Made by a program: the position numbers and the translations under genes. 64,000 nucleotides of DNA. It comes from Thozetella sp. PMI_491 (taxonomy: Eukaryota > Ascomycota > Sordariomycetes > Chaetosphaeriales > Chaetosphaeriaceae). Below are positions 10,239-20,433 of this stretch, piece by piece (within the stretch, counting starts at the first letter, position 1; each line of letters begins with the position of its first letter). Location: positions 126,118 through 190,117 of the forward strand of contig MU270031.1 of NCBI GenBank assembly GCA_021432635.1, given 5' to 3'. The notes beneath the pieces were generated by a model that made no database searches, had not been told where the DNA came from, and worked only from the letters and a program-made list of their open reading frames with translations.

Positions 10239-11073
10239 TCTTCGGCCTGTCTTTAATTAACAATGCAATGCCTGGCCTCTCAATCATCGAGTCCATCCAG
10301 TTCCTGACGTATTGTGCCTCTCTATCGATAAATTCGCCGCCAAAGAATAATGCTATCTGCGCTTGTAATTATTTCATTGCAGAAAGGCAATATCAGCAAC
10401 TGACATCTTTCCACCGACTAGCCATTCTTGCTTGCTTAAGACGCTTTCAAGGGCTCTGATCACACGTTTCGTTTCAGCCTGGTAGCGATCCACAGCCTCT
10501 TCAGGCTCTCCATTGCATTCTTCATGAACCATACGGTCTGGCCGTAGTACGAGCCTTGTTCGGAGGCGCGGAAGTAGAGCCATTGCCTTATATATTACTG
10601 ATTCTCGAAATCGGGAAAGGAAATTGCGTTGGCAGTGTCGTATTTCAACGCGAGATATTCGATAATCGCGTTCGATTCCCTACAGAAAAGGCAATCAGCA
10701 ACTCGTGACTCTTAGGTTTGCTTGCAGAAAAGTGTCGAACTACCCCTTACCAGAGAGTAAAGTTATTGTTGGCGTGGTCAATTACAGCGAGTGTTCTTCC
10801 GTTGGGATATAATTTGACAATTCAGGGCCCTTCTACTCCTCTGTCTCGTGCCGTTAGCGAGGTAGCAAATAAATGCGAGCATTTCCATCGTCTTACTCTT
10901 GAAGAAGTCCAGATATATCGTCTTCTAGATCAGCCTCAGTTCGGCCAGGACCATGGCTACCTTCCATCTTGCAACCTGTGAGCCGCGAGCATGTGTAAGC
11001 GGCTTGAGGAATTATCACTGACTATTTGGCCCATAATTGTGTGGTAGAGTGTGAACTGTGGCTCGTCAGACAT
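10225..11073 (-). pseudogene. URE2-like glutathione S-transferase, decayed
   Basis: A nearly full-length but broken GST gene. The start ATG is at 11073 (MSDEPQFTLYHTIMGQ), followed by an intron-like gap and WKVAMVLAELRLI, then a stop (TAG), TIYLDFFKSK, the G-site region KLYPNGRTLAVIDHANNN, and after a GT-AG intron ESNAIIEYLALKYD. The C-terminal domain gives WLYFRASEQGSYYGQTVW and the strong GST motif LSKQEWLVGGKMSVADIAF. A TGA stands where the family has Trp (FLQ-W-NN), and a frame change leads to the last helix REAQYVRNWMDSMIERPG. At least three stops and several frame changes make it non-functional. The TGG-to-TGA and CAG-to-TAG style changes are what RIP-like C-to-T decay would give, but ordinary decay is equally possible. 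Confidence 0.82.
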
Positions 11074-12510
11074 CTTTTGGACTGTAGTATGGTAGGTCGC
11101 GTTTGAGCTTCCCTGCTGGCGAGTAACGGCGGACAGCCTTCTCTCGACGAAGTAGACCTTCTCTGGGCTTATTTTGATACAGGCGTGTTGCTATTCTCAA
11201 CTATCGTAGAGAGAGCTTTTAAGCCCGCATCGAGTCATCCTTACGTAGTGAGCTAGATCATGTGGAATTCTTATGATGGGGGAGGTCTTCAAGGTCCATT
11301 GTCCTTGCCCTTGAAAAGCACCCCTATGCCGGGAACTATTTTGTTGTAAACCCTACTCGGCTATGGTGATATGCACCATAGGTAGCCTATGGAGAACTTC
11401 CCCTAGCGTCGTCTTTTGGAGAGTATGGGGTAAGCCATGGGACCCATGAACTGCCCCGCCATGTCGGTTCAGGGCACACTGAGCCCCGGTCGCTAGCTAG
11501 GTCCCCGTATACACAGGACACTCAAACTCCCTTGAGCTGCTTCTCCGGCCTATCTCGCGTAAGATGGAGCACACCCCAGCCAGCTTCACCAACCTGGCCT
11601 GGGCCTATTTCGAGAACATCAAGCCCACGACGAGGCCATTCTACTTGCTGGCCTACCTTCCTGTGGCCTATGACTGCCTTTCTGTTTGGAGCATGGTCGA
11701 AGGCTCCCGTTGCTTTGTGGTGGCTTGATAACATTCCAAGACGTAGCAGCAATGTTTTATTGCCTTTCTTTTCCGGAGGCATAGTGCCAGTAGCACTTGT
11801 CTTGGAAGACGGCACAACAGCGAAACAGAACGCAGAGTAGGCACGATTGGCCAACCAGCCAGTCCGCTTAGTTTTAGTACACAACTAGGTACATGCACCT
11901 CCTACATGGACTTGCCATCTTCCCACTGGCACGAAACACCGGAGCCCAATTTCCTTCATACAACCCAAGCTAGTACTTGGGCTCGTCACGGGGACCAATA
12001 AACACAAAGAACGACCAAAGTCCACGAGACATTTCTTGCTCTTGTCGTGGGAGCTTCGCAACGCACGTTGAATCTCGCCGCTCGGACTGGTTAGGATCGG
12101 AAGCATGTTTCTTCCCAGAGTTTCTCAATCGTCCACCTCCTCTCTCTCTCTCTCTCGGCTGGGGAATCGGAGATAACAAAGACATCAGTTCGTCGCCGGA
12201 AACAAAAAGGATGTGTGATACGCCTGGACGTCCCCCCAATGCCTGCCCTCCTGCCCTGTGTCCCCCTCTTTTCTCTCACCTTCTCTCCGTCTGTTAGATA
12301 CATGACACATTATATATGGGTGCTGATGTAGCGCTGGGTGGTAGCTTGGTGTTGACAAAAAAACAAAAGAAAATACGATGTCGACGGCGCCAAGCACCTG
12401 GTTGGTATGTTGACTGTGGTATCGAGGAATGTGCACATGGAAAAGAAGAATATAAAGAGGTCGAAGGTCGACGGTATCACGGACTTGGTGCTATCCTCGA
12501 GCCAATTCTC
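11074..12510. other. Intergenic region
   Basis: These 1.4 kb lie between the relic cluster and the 3' end of the Boi-like gene. A 54-codon open frame at 11564-11728 (+) begins MEHTPASFTNLAWAYFENIK and has G/C-rich third positions, but I recognise no family. A CT microsatellite lies at 12140-12156. The last 200 bases are likely the 3' UTR of the Boi-like gene. Confidence 0.5.
12140..12156. repeat. CT dinucleotide microsatellite
   Basis: An uninterrupted run of alternating C and T, about eight units long, downstream of the Boi-like gene. Confidence 0.9.
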
Positions 12511-15500
12511 CTAGGCGCTCTGAGGGAGTGTGGTGTCCTTCTCCCCGGTGATGAAGCTGAATCCCCTCGACCTAGCGCTTTTGACTTCCTGCAGGCCCAT
12601 TTTCTCCATGCCTGATACGCCGCTGTCTGCTTCGTTGTAGATGATTCCGAGACCATCCTTTTCCGCGTCTTTCTTCTTGCTGCCGGCGATCTTCTCATCG
12701 TCCTCATCTAAGTTCATCAAAGCCGGCGGCCTGTGGCGCATCTGTCGGGCTTTGGCGAGAGAAATGGTCTTTTGCTGGTACGTCGTAGTGATGGCCTGTG
12801 TGTCATCGCGATCGATAGTTGCCTTCATCAAGGCAGCCATCCAGAGACGGCCCTGCTTGATGTTAGGGACCGCGAAGTAGTGTACCATAGGCTTAGTGAA
12901 GTTGACCGCGCGAGACAGACCGGCACGCGGAGGTACAAGCTTAAAGATGAACATCGAGTCAGACTCCTTGATCGGATCCCGCTCTGCTTCGGTGGCAGCG
13001 AGGGTCGGCACGCTGCTCTCGGCCGGTATGGCCGGGGTGCTAGACGCGCCTGTCAGAGTGGCGTGGAGGCTGGTCAGGCGCTCGTTGTCAGCGGGAAGGA
13101 CGCGGTGGAACGAGATGTCGATCAGACCCTTCTCCTCCTGATCATCTTCCGAGTAATAATAAGCAAGGCGCCGTCCCTTGAGGACGAAGAGCCGCGGCTT
13201 CCAAGTAGTCATCAGGTTAGAGCTCTTCTTCTTCATCCAGCCGCTATAGTCGGCGTCTAGCATGGCCTCTCTCGGCGAGACCTTCTGTAGGCCACGCGTG
13301 TAAGCACTCGTCTCCTTCTTCGTCTTCGGCTTGGCGCTCTTTCGGCTGGTGGCGGTGGCAGCGGTACTCGGGCTCTTCGCGGCGTCGGGAGAGTCAAGCT
13401 CGAAGCTGGGCCCAGCGGAGGGTGTGCTGGAGCCAGTGCGCGAAGGCGAGTAAGCCGGGGACTCCTTGAAGGCCGAGTCGATAGGCGAGACCACCATCCT
13501 GGCCCTGTCGAGGGCGGTAGCATCCGAGGCGGCCCTCAAGCCACCTCCTTTGATGAACATGCCCATGTTGAAGTCGGGATGGTTGATCTGGCTCAGTCGC
13601 TTGATGGCGGACTGCGAGGAGCCTCGGCTATCAATGGAAGCTGCGTCAAGCCTCGTAACCGTGGGCGAAGTGGAGTCTCTTTCCGGCACAGGGCGCATTG
13701 AGTTTGACGTGGCGGTGGAGGCGGTTCGCCTGGTGCCGAACCCAAAGTATTTTTGGGCAGCCGGCGAAACAGGCTCCCGGGGCGCTGAATCTACACTACC
13801 GACGCGAGAATGCCTAGACAGCGCTGTCGCACTCCGTATCCGCTGCTCCTCTGCATAGCTCGGTTTCTGGGCGTGGCCCTGTACGCTGTCGCGTTTCTTC
13901 AGCACATTCCGTCGTTTCGCGTCCACATCAGGTCCAGAGAAATAGCCACGGTCGAGGTCGACTGCTGAGTCCTGCAGACCGTGGTCTGGTGTGTCGTTGT
14001 TCTGGAACCCGGCGGACGACTGGGGGCGATGGACGTAGGCGGTGGCGCTGCCGAGGGTCCAGTTCCTGTCAAACGAGGGCTGCTTCTTGTGCGCACCGGA
14101 ATCAGATTGGGGAAACGTTCCACTAGATGCAAGCTTCGGAGTAACTGCCGCGGTCGTCCCTGTGAGACGGAAGTCGGTGGATGAGTGGCGGCGCGAGTGG
14201 TGCAAATCTCGGATCGATGCAGCAGACGGTCGCTTCTCGTGTTGGGAGCGTGTTGGGCTGTCAATGAGAGGGGAAACAGGGGTCATTGGTTGGGTAGCCT
14301 CCATGGTGGGTGTCTGCGTGAGCGAGAGCCGTTTGGTTTGTATTGAAGGGATCCTGGAAGACGAGTTCGTCAAGGTATTCGTCCGGCTCCTGGTCTTTGC
14401 GACATCCGATCCGGCCTCGCTTCCATAGGTCTGTGTAGTCCTGCGTGTTCCCGGCACACCATTCACTTCATCCTGCAGTGACTTGATCTTCTGCCATGTC
14501 TTTAGTCTCCGGCCCACCGAGCCGAGATCGAAGGCCTTGATAAAAAGCGAGGTTTGGTCCATGCCGAGGATCACCTCTCCGGTGATTTCTTGGTCGCGAA
14601 ATACCTCGCAGTGGTGCTTTTCGACGCCAGACGTGAACAAGTATTCGGCGACCTGGTCGGCAGACCAGGTCTCGACCTCGAGGCGAGAGTGGGCGCCTTC
14701 GTCCTCCTCGTCCGTCTCCTCGCCTTGGATGTAGGATAACCGGTGGCCGTGGTGGGAGCTGTACTCGCTGCCGGAATCACCGCCGTTGCGCACCCCGTTG
14801 CCCTGAGTCGAGCTTAGGTCGGTGATGTGCTCGTTGATCACGTTCAGGGTCTCGTGCATGACATGGCTGTCCTGGCTCGTGTTGAGACGCCCAATGCTTC
14901 CGAGACCGCTTGACACGGCTGGTAGAGTGGAGAAGGACGATGTGAGGGGAGGCCCACTGGTGACGGTGGGTGACTTGGTACCGCTCAGAGGTAGGGTAAC
15001 GGGAGTCTGGGTTGGGGGCGGCGAAGGAAGGGTAGTCTCAGCTGGTGGGACGTTCGGCTGCTCCGGGGCGTCGGTCGCCTCGTTTGCAGGCTCCGGGACG
15101 GGTGCCGGCTTGGGGGCAACAGGGGCTGGTGGTGCGCTGGCGGGGACGTTCTTGGGCGCAGGGCGGGTGTACACTGTTCAAAATTCAGTCACGGTCGCGA
15201 TGCAAAAAACCGATCTCAGGTGCGACGTACCCTCTGGGAAGAGACCGCTGTTCCCGTTGACGAGGTGCCTCCCCAGGAACCAACCATCGCCGAACTCGTC
15301 ATCTCGCTCTGCCAACTCGACGCGATCGCCTTTCGCGAGAGTCAATTCGTCGGAGCTTCGGGCTTGGAAGTCGTCTGCACATCCACAAGGATCAGTAGCT
15401 ATTTTGGTTTCGATCATGCGCGTTCCGACGATGCCGGAATGGGAGGAGCCCAAGACGCGACTTTGGGCCGCGGTGGTAGCACGAGAGGGTGAACTCACGA

Positions 15501-15553
15501 ATGACAACAAGAATGTCGCCCACATCGGGCCTCGATGGCGCGGAGGCAGACAT
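12511..15553 (-). CDS. BOI: Boi-family polarity protein (SH3, SAM and PH domains)
   Basis: A scaffold of the Boi1/Boi2 type, which in yeast acts at sites of polarised growth with Cdc42 and the exocyst. Exons are 15553-15499, 15374-15231 and 15173-12511, giving 953 residues, close to the yeast proteins. The first two exons and the join build an SH3 domain at about residues 10-66 (ARSSDELTLAKGDRVELAE, GWFLGRHLVNGNSGLFPE). A Pro-rich stretch follows. A SAM domain lies near 235-300 (VETWSADQVAEYLFTSGV). A long Ser/Thr-rich linker leads to a PH domain near 700-850 (ADYSGWMKKKSSNLMTTWKP, LFVLKGRRLAYYYSEDD). The start ATG at 15553 gives MSASAPSRPDVGDILVVIH, which runs straight into the SH3 fold. SH3, SAM and PH in this order is diagnostic for the family. 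Which of the two yeast paralogues it matches cannot be decided. Confidence 0.93.
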
Positions 15554-18500
15554 CGTGGGCCTTGGCACGGCAGGAAGAGAAGGAAGAAGAAAAAGAAAAG
15601 CAGCGCCGAAAAGCGGCTGTCCTGGGTGCCTGAATGGAAGCGGGAGGTGGTGATCTCAGCAGCACGCCATCCAGGTAGGACTCGAAAGCCCGCTCGACCT
15701 CGTTGTGTTCTCGCAATGGGGGTATTTTTTTTCGGTTCGAGGGAATGGCAACTGGGTATCGCTAGATTGGGGAGGGCGGGCCCCGGAGGTCGGAGCAATC
15801 TCGACTGGGGGGGGCACACTCGAAAAGAGGTTGATCGGCCGACACTTGGCAAGGTCTAGGCAAGGAGGACTGGGGCTGATGACGACCAGCGGGCCGCCAA
15901 AGCGTGCAAACTGGGTCGGGAGTCAATGACGGGATCAATGATCCGGGGCTTGGTGGAATCGTCCAAAGTTGGGGGAGCCGGGGGAATTGATTCGAGGGAG
16001 AAAAGAGGCGGTTAGTTGTGAAATAGCTCTCTCGATTGCGTCGTGGCCGTTTTCTCCCCCATCATCTAGTCAGAAAATGGGCTGCAGCAGCTAGGCGCAT
16101 GGGGCGGATCTATTTCCAGCCTCTCTCCAGGGACCTCCAGCTCGAGGTGGGCTCGGGCTAGATGGGGATGGGGATGGTGGCAACAGCCAGCGCAACGCAA
16201 CGCAGCACAACCCAGCACAGCGCAGCAGTTCGGCAACGGTGCCAATGCGGCCTGTGCAGCCAATGCAGCGTGGCAGGCTGGTTGAGCGGCGCTCGTCCAG
16301 GGCCCGTGTGAACGAGCCGGGGTTTGTGGTGGTGCGCGCCTGCAGTCTAGAGAGGCCGGCGGCGTGGAAGAGGGCAGCTGCAGGGCCTTGATTGGGGGAG
16401 CAATTAACGGGCGGGAGAGCGTGGAAAGGCGTTATTGGATCTGACGAGGGTTCCTCTGAGATCCAGCCAGGCGCATCGCGGTCCAAGAATACGCAAGCTG
16501 GGCACCGCCGCTCAATGTTCTTTCCCCCCTTTCCCTGGCACGCCCTTAGTCCTTGGTGAGCTGGAAGGGGAATTCTGGGCCGCTGTGGCGAGAGCAGTGG
16601 GCACGAGATCTCCTCTCTCCCTCTCGACTTATGCGGTCCGTTCCCCGCCCCCCGGAGTGCAGGCCCTCGAAGCACGGGAACGACAGCAGTGAGAGCGAGC
16701 GGCGCGAGTGAGTGCTCGAGCCGATTGCCGCGGGCGAGGATGGGGAGAAAGGGAAAGGAGAGCTCAGGAGGGCCTCTTTGGGTCTCTATGAAAGGAGATT
16801 CGCCTTTTTTATTTATTTATTTTAGGGAATCAGGCAGTGGAAATGTCGCGCAAGGTCTCAACACACGATTGAGACTTTGTTTAGCTGGAGCGTCCCGATC
16901 GAGGGGAGGGGCCATTGCTCCACAGTGCCTCCGGCTGGCGATCGATCTGATAGGCTACTGCAGAAGCGACCACCTTTGAACCCCGGACCCTGCCACTCCT
17001 TGGGAAGGCGGAACCGCCGAACAATAACAAAAAAAAAAAGACCAAACGCTACCTTACTCTGACCAACACCGGTCAGAAAGGGAGGCGTACAGGGGCCCAG
17101 TATGACGGCAGAAAAAGCACTCTACGCTCTGCTCTTCCGGGGGGACGTGTGCAACCTGGCAGGTCAGACAGCAGAGATGCCAATGAAGATCATGGAAAAC
17201 TCCGATAAAAACAAATTTACGACGCCCTCTTGCTAGCTTGCTCCTGGCCAACGTTGGCGTGTGCGAGCTGTGGCTTGTGCCATAGCACTCTTGCATCAGG
17301 TCTCAGGGACCACCTCCTCGATATCACCCTCGCCCCTGTTCCCGCTTTCCCTGCAGAGATGGAGCAGACGAAGACGACAACACCACCATCATCATCTCAC
17401 TCTGCCGCGTGCCGGGTGCCGCGGCGCTACGCTTACCGACACCATCCGCCCCTGCAGGCTCTTGATATTTGGGGGGGCCAGAGGGGCCATCGTGCATACA
17501 CGCGCCGGCCCCGGCGGGCTGTAGGCTGCAGGGGCCTCACCATAGTTGGTGGAGCGAGAGGGGGTTGGGCAGTGTAGGCGCGCCCCCGGCACTGACGCTC
17601 AGGATACTCAGTTTCGTTGTCCACCTCTTTTGGTGGTCATCGTTTCGTAGCCCGTCCCGTCCTCTGGCGATCGGATGCCCGGCTCGTGCATTGTTCTCTT
17701 CTTTGCTCTCCGGAGCCACGTGCTCCAGCACAGCGCACCAACCCCACATCCGCCAGCCCCTCCGGCCTGGGCTTTGTTTCTTTTGCTAGCGGCCACTGGC
17801 GGAAGCTAAGTCTGGATCTTGGGGCTGCCGGCGACTCGGCGATCAGCCTAGCGATACTGAGAGACCTCGGGTCCTCTGCCGGTCGGGGGGAGCCCGGATG
17901 GTCACTGCGCACTTTTCTTTTAACACCCATGAGCCAGAACTCTACCTTGACCCGGGGTCGCACGACGACGCTAACGCCCAAAGCTCGAACCCCAGTTCGT
18001 CACTTCCTCTCAGGAAAGAAAAGGCTCTAAAGCGGCCTAAGAAGGACCCGTAGAGATCCTGAAAAACATTGAGCTGCTCTGTGTTCCTCTACGTAGGACA
18101 AGTAAGGATGGCCCCACTTTCCCAGCCGCCTGTTCTACGGCGCGGCACTGCTGACCGAGATAAGGCCTTGCACGAATATTGAGCCTCGAAATGCCATCGC
18201 TACGCATGACTCTGGGGGAGAAGATATCCCTCTGCCATTCCACCGTAGCCGTGGTCTATCGCCCTAGCCGGTGCCGCCGCCACCGTCGTCGTCCTCGATG
18301 CTGCTGTCCTCTGTGGCCGAATTTGGTGCATTCTCCCCGAGGTTTACCCACCGGCATTTAGGAGAGCGAGCTTCACGCCCGGACCGGGGAAGCTCATGTG
18401 CCTCGGCATTTCTGAGCAGCCAAGGTCCGCCCAAGGGACTCAAATAAGCACCTTGTCTTGACCACTGCCACTTCCCGAATCCTTCTCCTGCTTGCCTGCT

Positions 18501-18680
18501 GAGACCCGCCGTGCGTTTGTACCTGGATTGACTGCTCATCGTAATTTGGAGTTTTCTTGGGGGTTCTTGCCACGCATCTTTGTGTCAAGCCTCTCTGCAT
18601 CCTCCGCGGGTCTGCCGGCGCGTGGGTTTCTTCTTCCTTCGACTGAGACCCGTCCCTTTCCCCTCATTCCACCGAACGCC
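15554..18680. other. Long divergent intergenic region
   Basis: These 3.1 kb separate the divergently transcribed Boi-like and isomerase genes. Open frames here are short, out of register with each other and low in complexity. I see no recognisable protein, tRNA or transposon. The stretch includes A- or T-rich runs near 16805-16825 and 17026-17039 and pyrimidine-rich DNA just upstream of 18681, as in fungal promoters and leaders. Confidence 0.6.
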
Positions 18681-19707
18681 ATGGCGCAACTCGCGCAGGC
18701 CTATGGCGGCTACAAGCACTACCTGGTGACGTCGCCGTCTCCCTTTGTCGTCCACGTCGAGATCAACCGGCCCGAGAAGCTCAATGCCTTCAAGGAGTCC
18801 ATGTGGTTGGAGCTAGGGGACCTGTTCCGCAAGCTATCCACAGACCCCGACGTCCGGGTTATCGTGCTTACCGGGGCTGGGGACCGCGCCTTCACTGCAG
18901 GCCTCGATGTGAAGGCCGCTAGCGAGGGCGCTGTCCTGAAGGGTGGATCCAAACTGGACGGCGCCAGGACAGCCACCGGGAACCGGAGGCACGTTTATGA
19001 ATTTCAAGAGTCGGTGGGCGCCGTTGAGAAGTGCGAGAAGCGTGAGATAATCCTGCCCCTTCCTAGCCTGCTCACTTCTCAGGAGCATAGGTCGCCGTCA
19101 TGTGGGCCGAGATGCAAGGATGGTGTGCCCGGGCTAACCACGTGCTTCAGCTGTGATTTGCGTTCTGCATGGCATCTCGTACGGCCTAGCGGTTGATCTC
19201 TCTTGCTGCGCCGACGTCAGGATAGCAGCCAAGGACACGCGGCTGGCGGTCAAGGAGGTTGACATCGGGCTGGCTGCCGACATTGGCACCCTCTCCCGGC
19301 TGCCCAAGTCGGTTGGGAACTTCTCGTGGGTCAAGGACGTCTGCCTGACCGCGCGAGAGTTCGGTGCGGCCGAGGCGCTCGCCGTCGGATTCGTGAGCCA
19401 GGTCCACGAGACTAAGGCCGCGGCGGTAGATGCTGCACTCAAGATGGCGGGGCTCATCGCAACCAAGAGCCCGGTTGCCGTGCAGGGCACCAAGGAGCTC
19501 CTGAACTACGGGCGGGACCACAAAGTAGACGAGAGTAAGCGTCCGCGGCAGGCTGGGCTATCGCCTTTTATTCCTATAAGCTAATTCGTCTCTCTAGGTC
19601 TGCGGTACACGGCCGTCTGGAATTCTGCCGCTCTCCAGACTACGGATGTCCAGGCCGCATTGCTATCTGGGATCCAGAAGACAAAGCCGCGGTTTGAGAA
19701 GCTGTGA
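18681..19707 (+). CDS. Delta(3,5)-delta(2,4)-dienoyl-CoA isomerase (enoyl-CoA hydratase/isomerase family)
   Basis: An isomerase that shifts double bonds in dienoyl-CoA esters so that odd-numbered unsaturated fatty acids can enter beta-oxidation, normally in peroxisomes. Exons are 18681-19041, 19151-19534 and 19598-19707, giving 284 residues. The crotonase fold is clear: INRPEKLNAF near residue 33, the oxyanion-hole segment RAFTAGLDVKAA, and a second one in HGISYGLAVDLSCCADVR. The acidic residues expected of dienoyl-CoA isomerases are present: Asp in CCADVR, Glu in AVKEVDIGL and Asp in LAADIGTL. These set it apart from simple hydratases. The C-terminus is RFEKL, a weak fit to the peroxisomal PTS1 consensus because Glu sits at -3. 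The start ATG at 18681 follows a C-rich leader (ACCGAACGCCATGG). The gene ends tail to tail with TFB5. Confidence 0.9.
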
Positions 19708-19992
19708 TAAAGGAATGGAAAGGCGAGGAGAATGGGACGGGTACGATAGCTATTATAAGAAATGCCGTATTCCAGGCCTCTACAATGCCAAAGATACCCC
19801 TATGCCAACCGTGGCCTTCAAGACATGCGCTCCATCCCGAAAGACGCAGAGGCGAGAGCTAAGTAGATGGCACGAGCCTTGAATGACGGAGCCACCCGCT
19901 CCTTGATGGTGAATACCGTGGCCGTTCTTGTGAAAGACGAGAAGCAAACTCCGGAGCAAGGCAGAGTTTGCGCAGCGGAGCGGATCTGGGTT

Positions 19993-20433
19993 TTAGTCCG
20001 AGTCTTCGAGAGGCACCTCAGGGCTGTACGTCTCCTTCAGACGCTATTGGGTGAAGAAGTAAGCAGAAATATCCCAACGAGGCCAAGAGCCAGCCAGACG
20101 GTGGCACCAGATAAAGTAGACGAAGAAGGGGGTTAGAAGGGCGGCAACACACCTCCTCCAGCTTCTGCTTCAAGATGTACACCATGTTCTCCTTAACGAC
20201 CAGGCGCTGCTCATCGAGATCCTCGATAATGAAGTCCTGCGACTCGCTGTTGATGTGCACCAAGATCGACTTGATAGCCGGCTCGCACTCGATGAGCACG
20301 CCTGTCCCGGTGGTCAAAACCAGGCTCCCTAGAGAAAGTAGGGCGAAGGGCAAAGAATTTTTCCAGGCAGGGCAAAGCACAGCAGGCAGGCAGGCAGGCT
20401 GACGGTAGGCTCACCTCGAATTGCGCGCGGCAT
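19993..20433 (-). CDS. TFB5: TFIIH subunit Tfb5 (TTDA/p8 homologue)
   Basis: The smallest subunit of transcription and nucleotide-excision-repair factor TFIIH, which binds the Tfb2/p52 subunit and stimulates the Ssl2/XPB ATPase. Exons are 20433-20415 (only 19 nt), 20301-20153 and 20043-19993, giving exactly 72 residues, the same length as the yeast protein. The sequence starts [18 protein letters not shown] and continues with [19 protein letters not shown] and LKQKLEE. The last exon adds [16 protein letters not shown]. An unspliced read would run into the second intron and give a false hydrophobic tail. The first intron (113 nt) contains a short CAGG tandem run at 20382-20399. Conservation is high, so the identification is firm. 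Confidence 0.95.
20382..20399. repeat. CAGG tetranucleotide run
   Basis: About four and a half copies of the four-base unit GCAG/CAGG lie inside the first intron of TFB5. A similar GGCA run occurs at 46321-46343. Confidence 0.8.

Noticed and set aside
11564-11728. 54-codon plus-strand frame MEHTPASFTNLAWAYFENIK...
   Set aside because: Codon bias is coding-like, but it is too short, has no partner exon and no recognised family. It could be a relic.
14822-15859. 345-codon plus-strand frame antisense to the Boi-like gene
   Set aside because: It is a shadow of the Ser/Pro-rich coding strand. The minus strand carries SH3, SAM and PH domains with sensible introns.
16091-16675. 194-codon minus-strand frame in the Boi-isomerase intergenic region
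   Set aside because: Low-complexity Pro/Arg/Ala composition, no ATG context of note and no motif. Probably chance in G/C-rich DNA.
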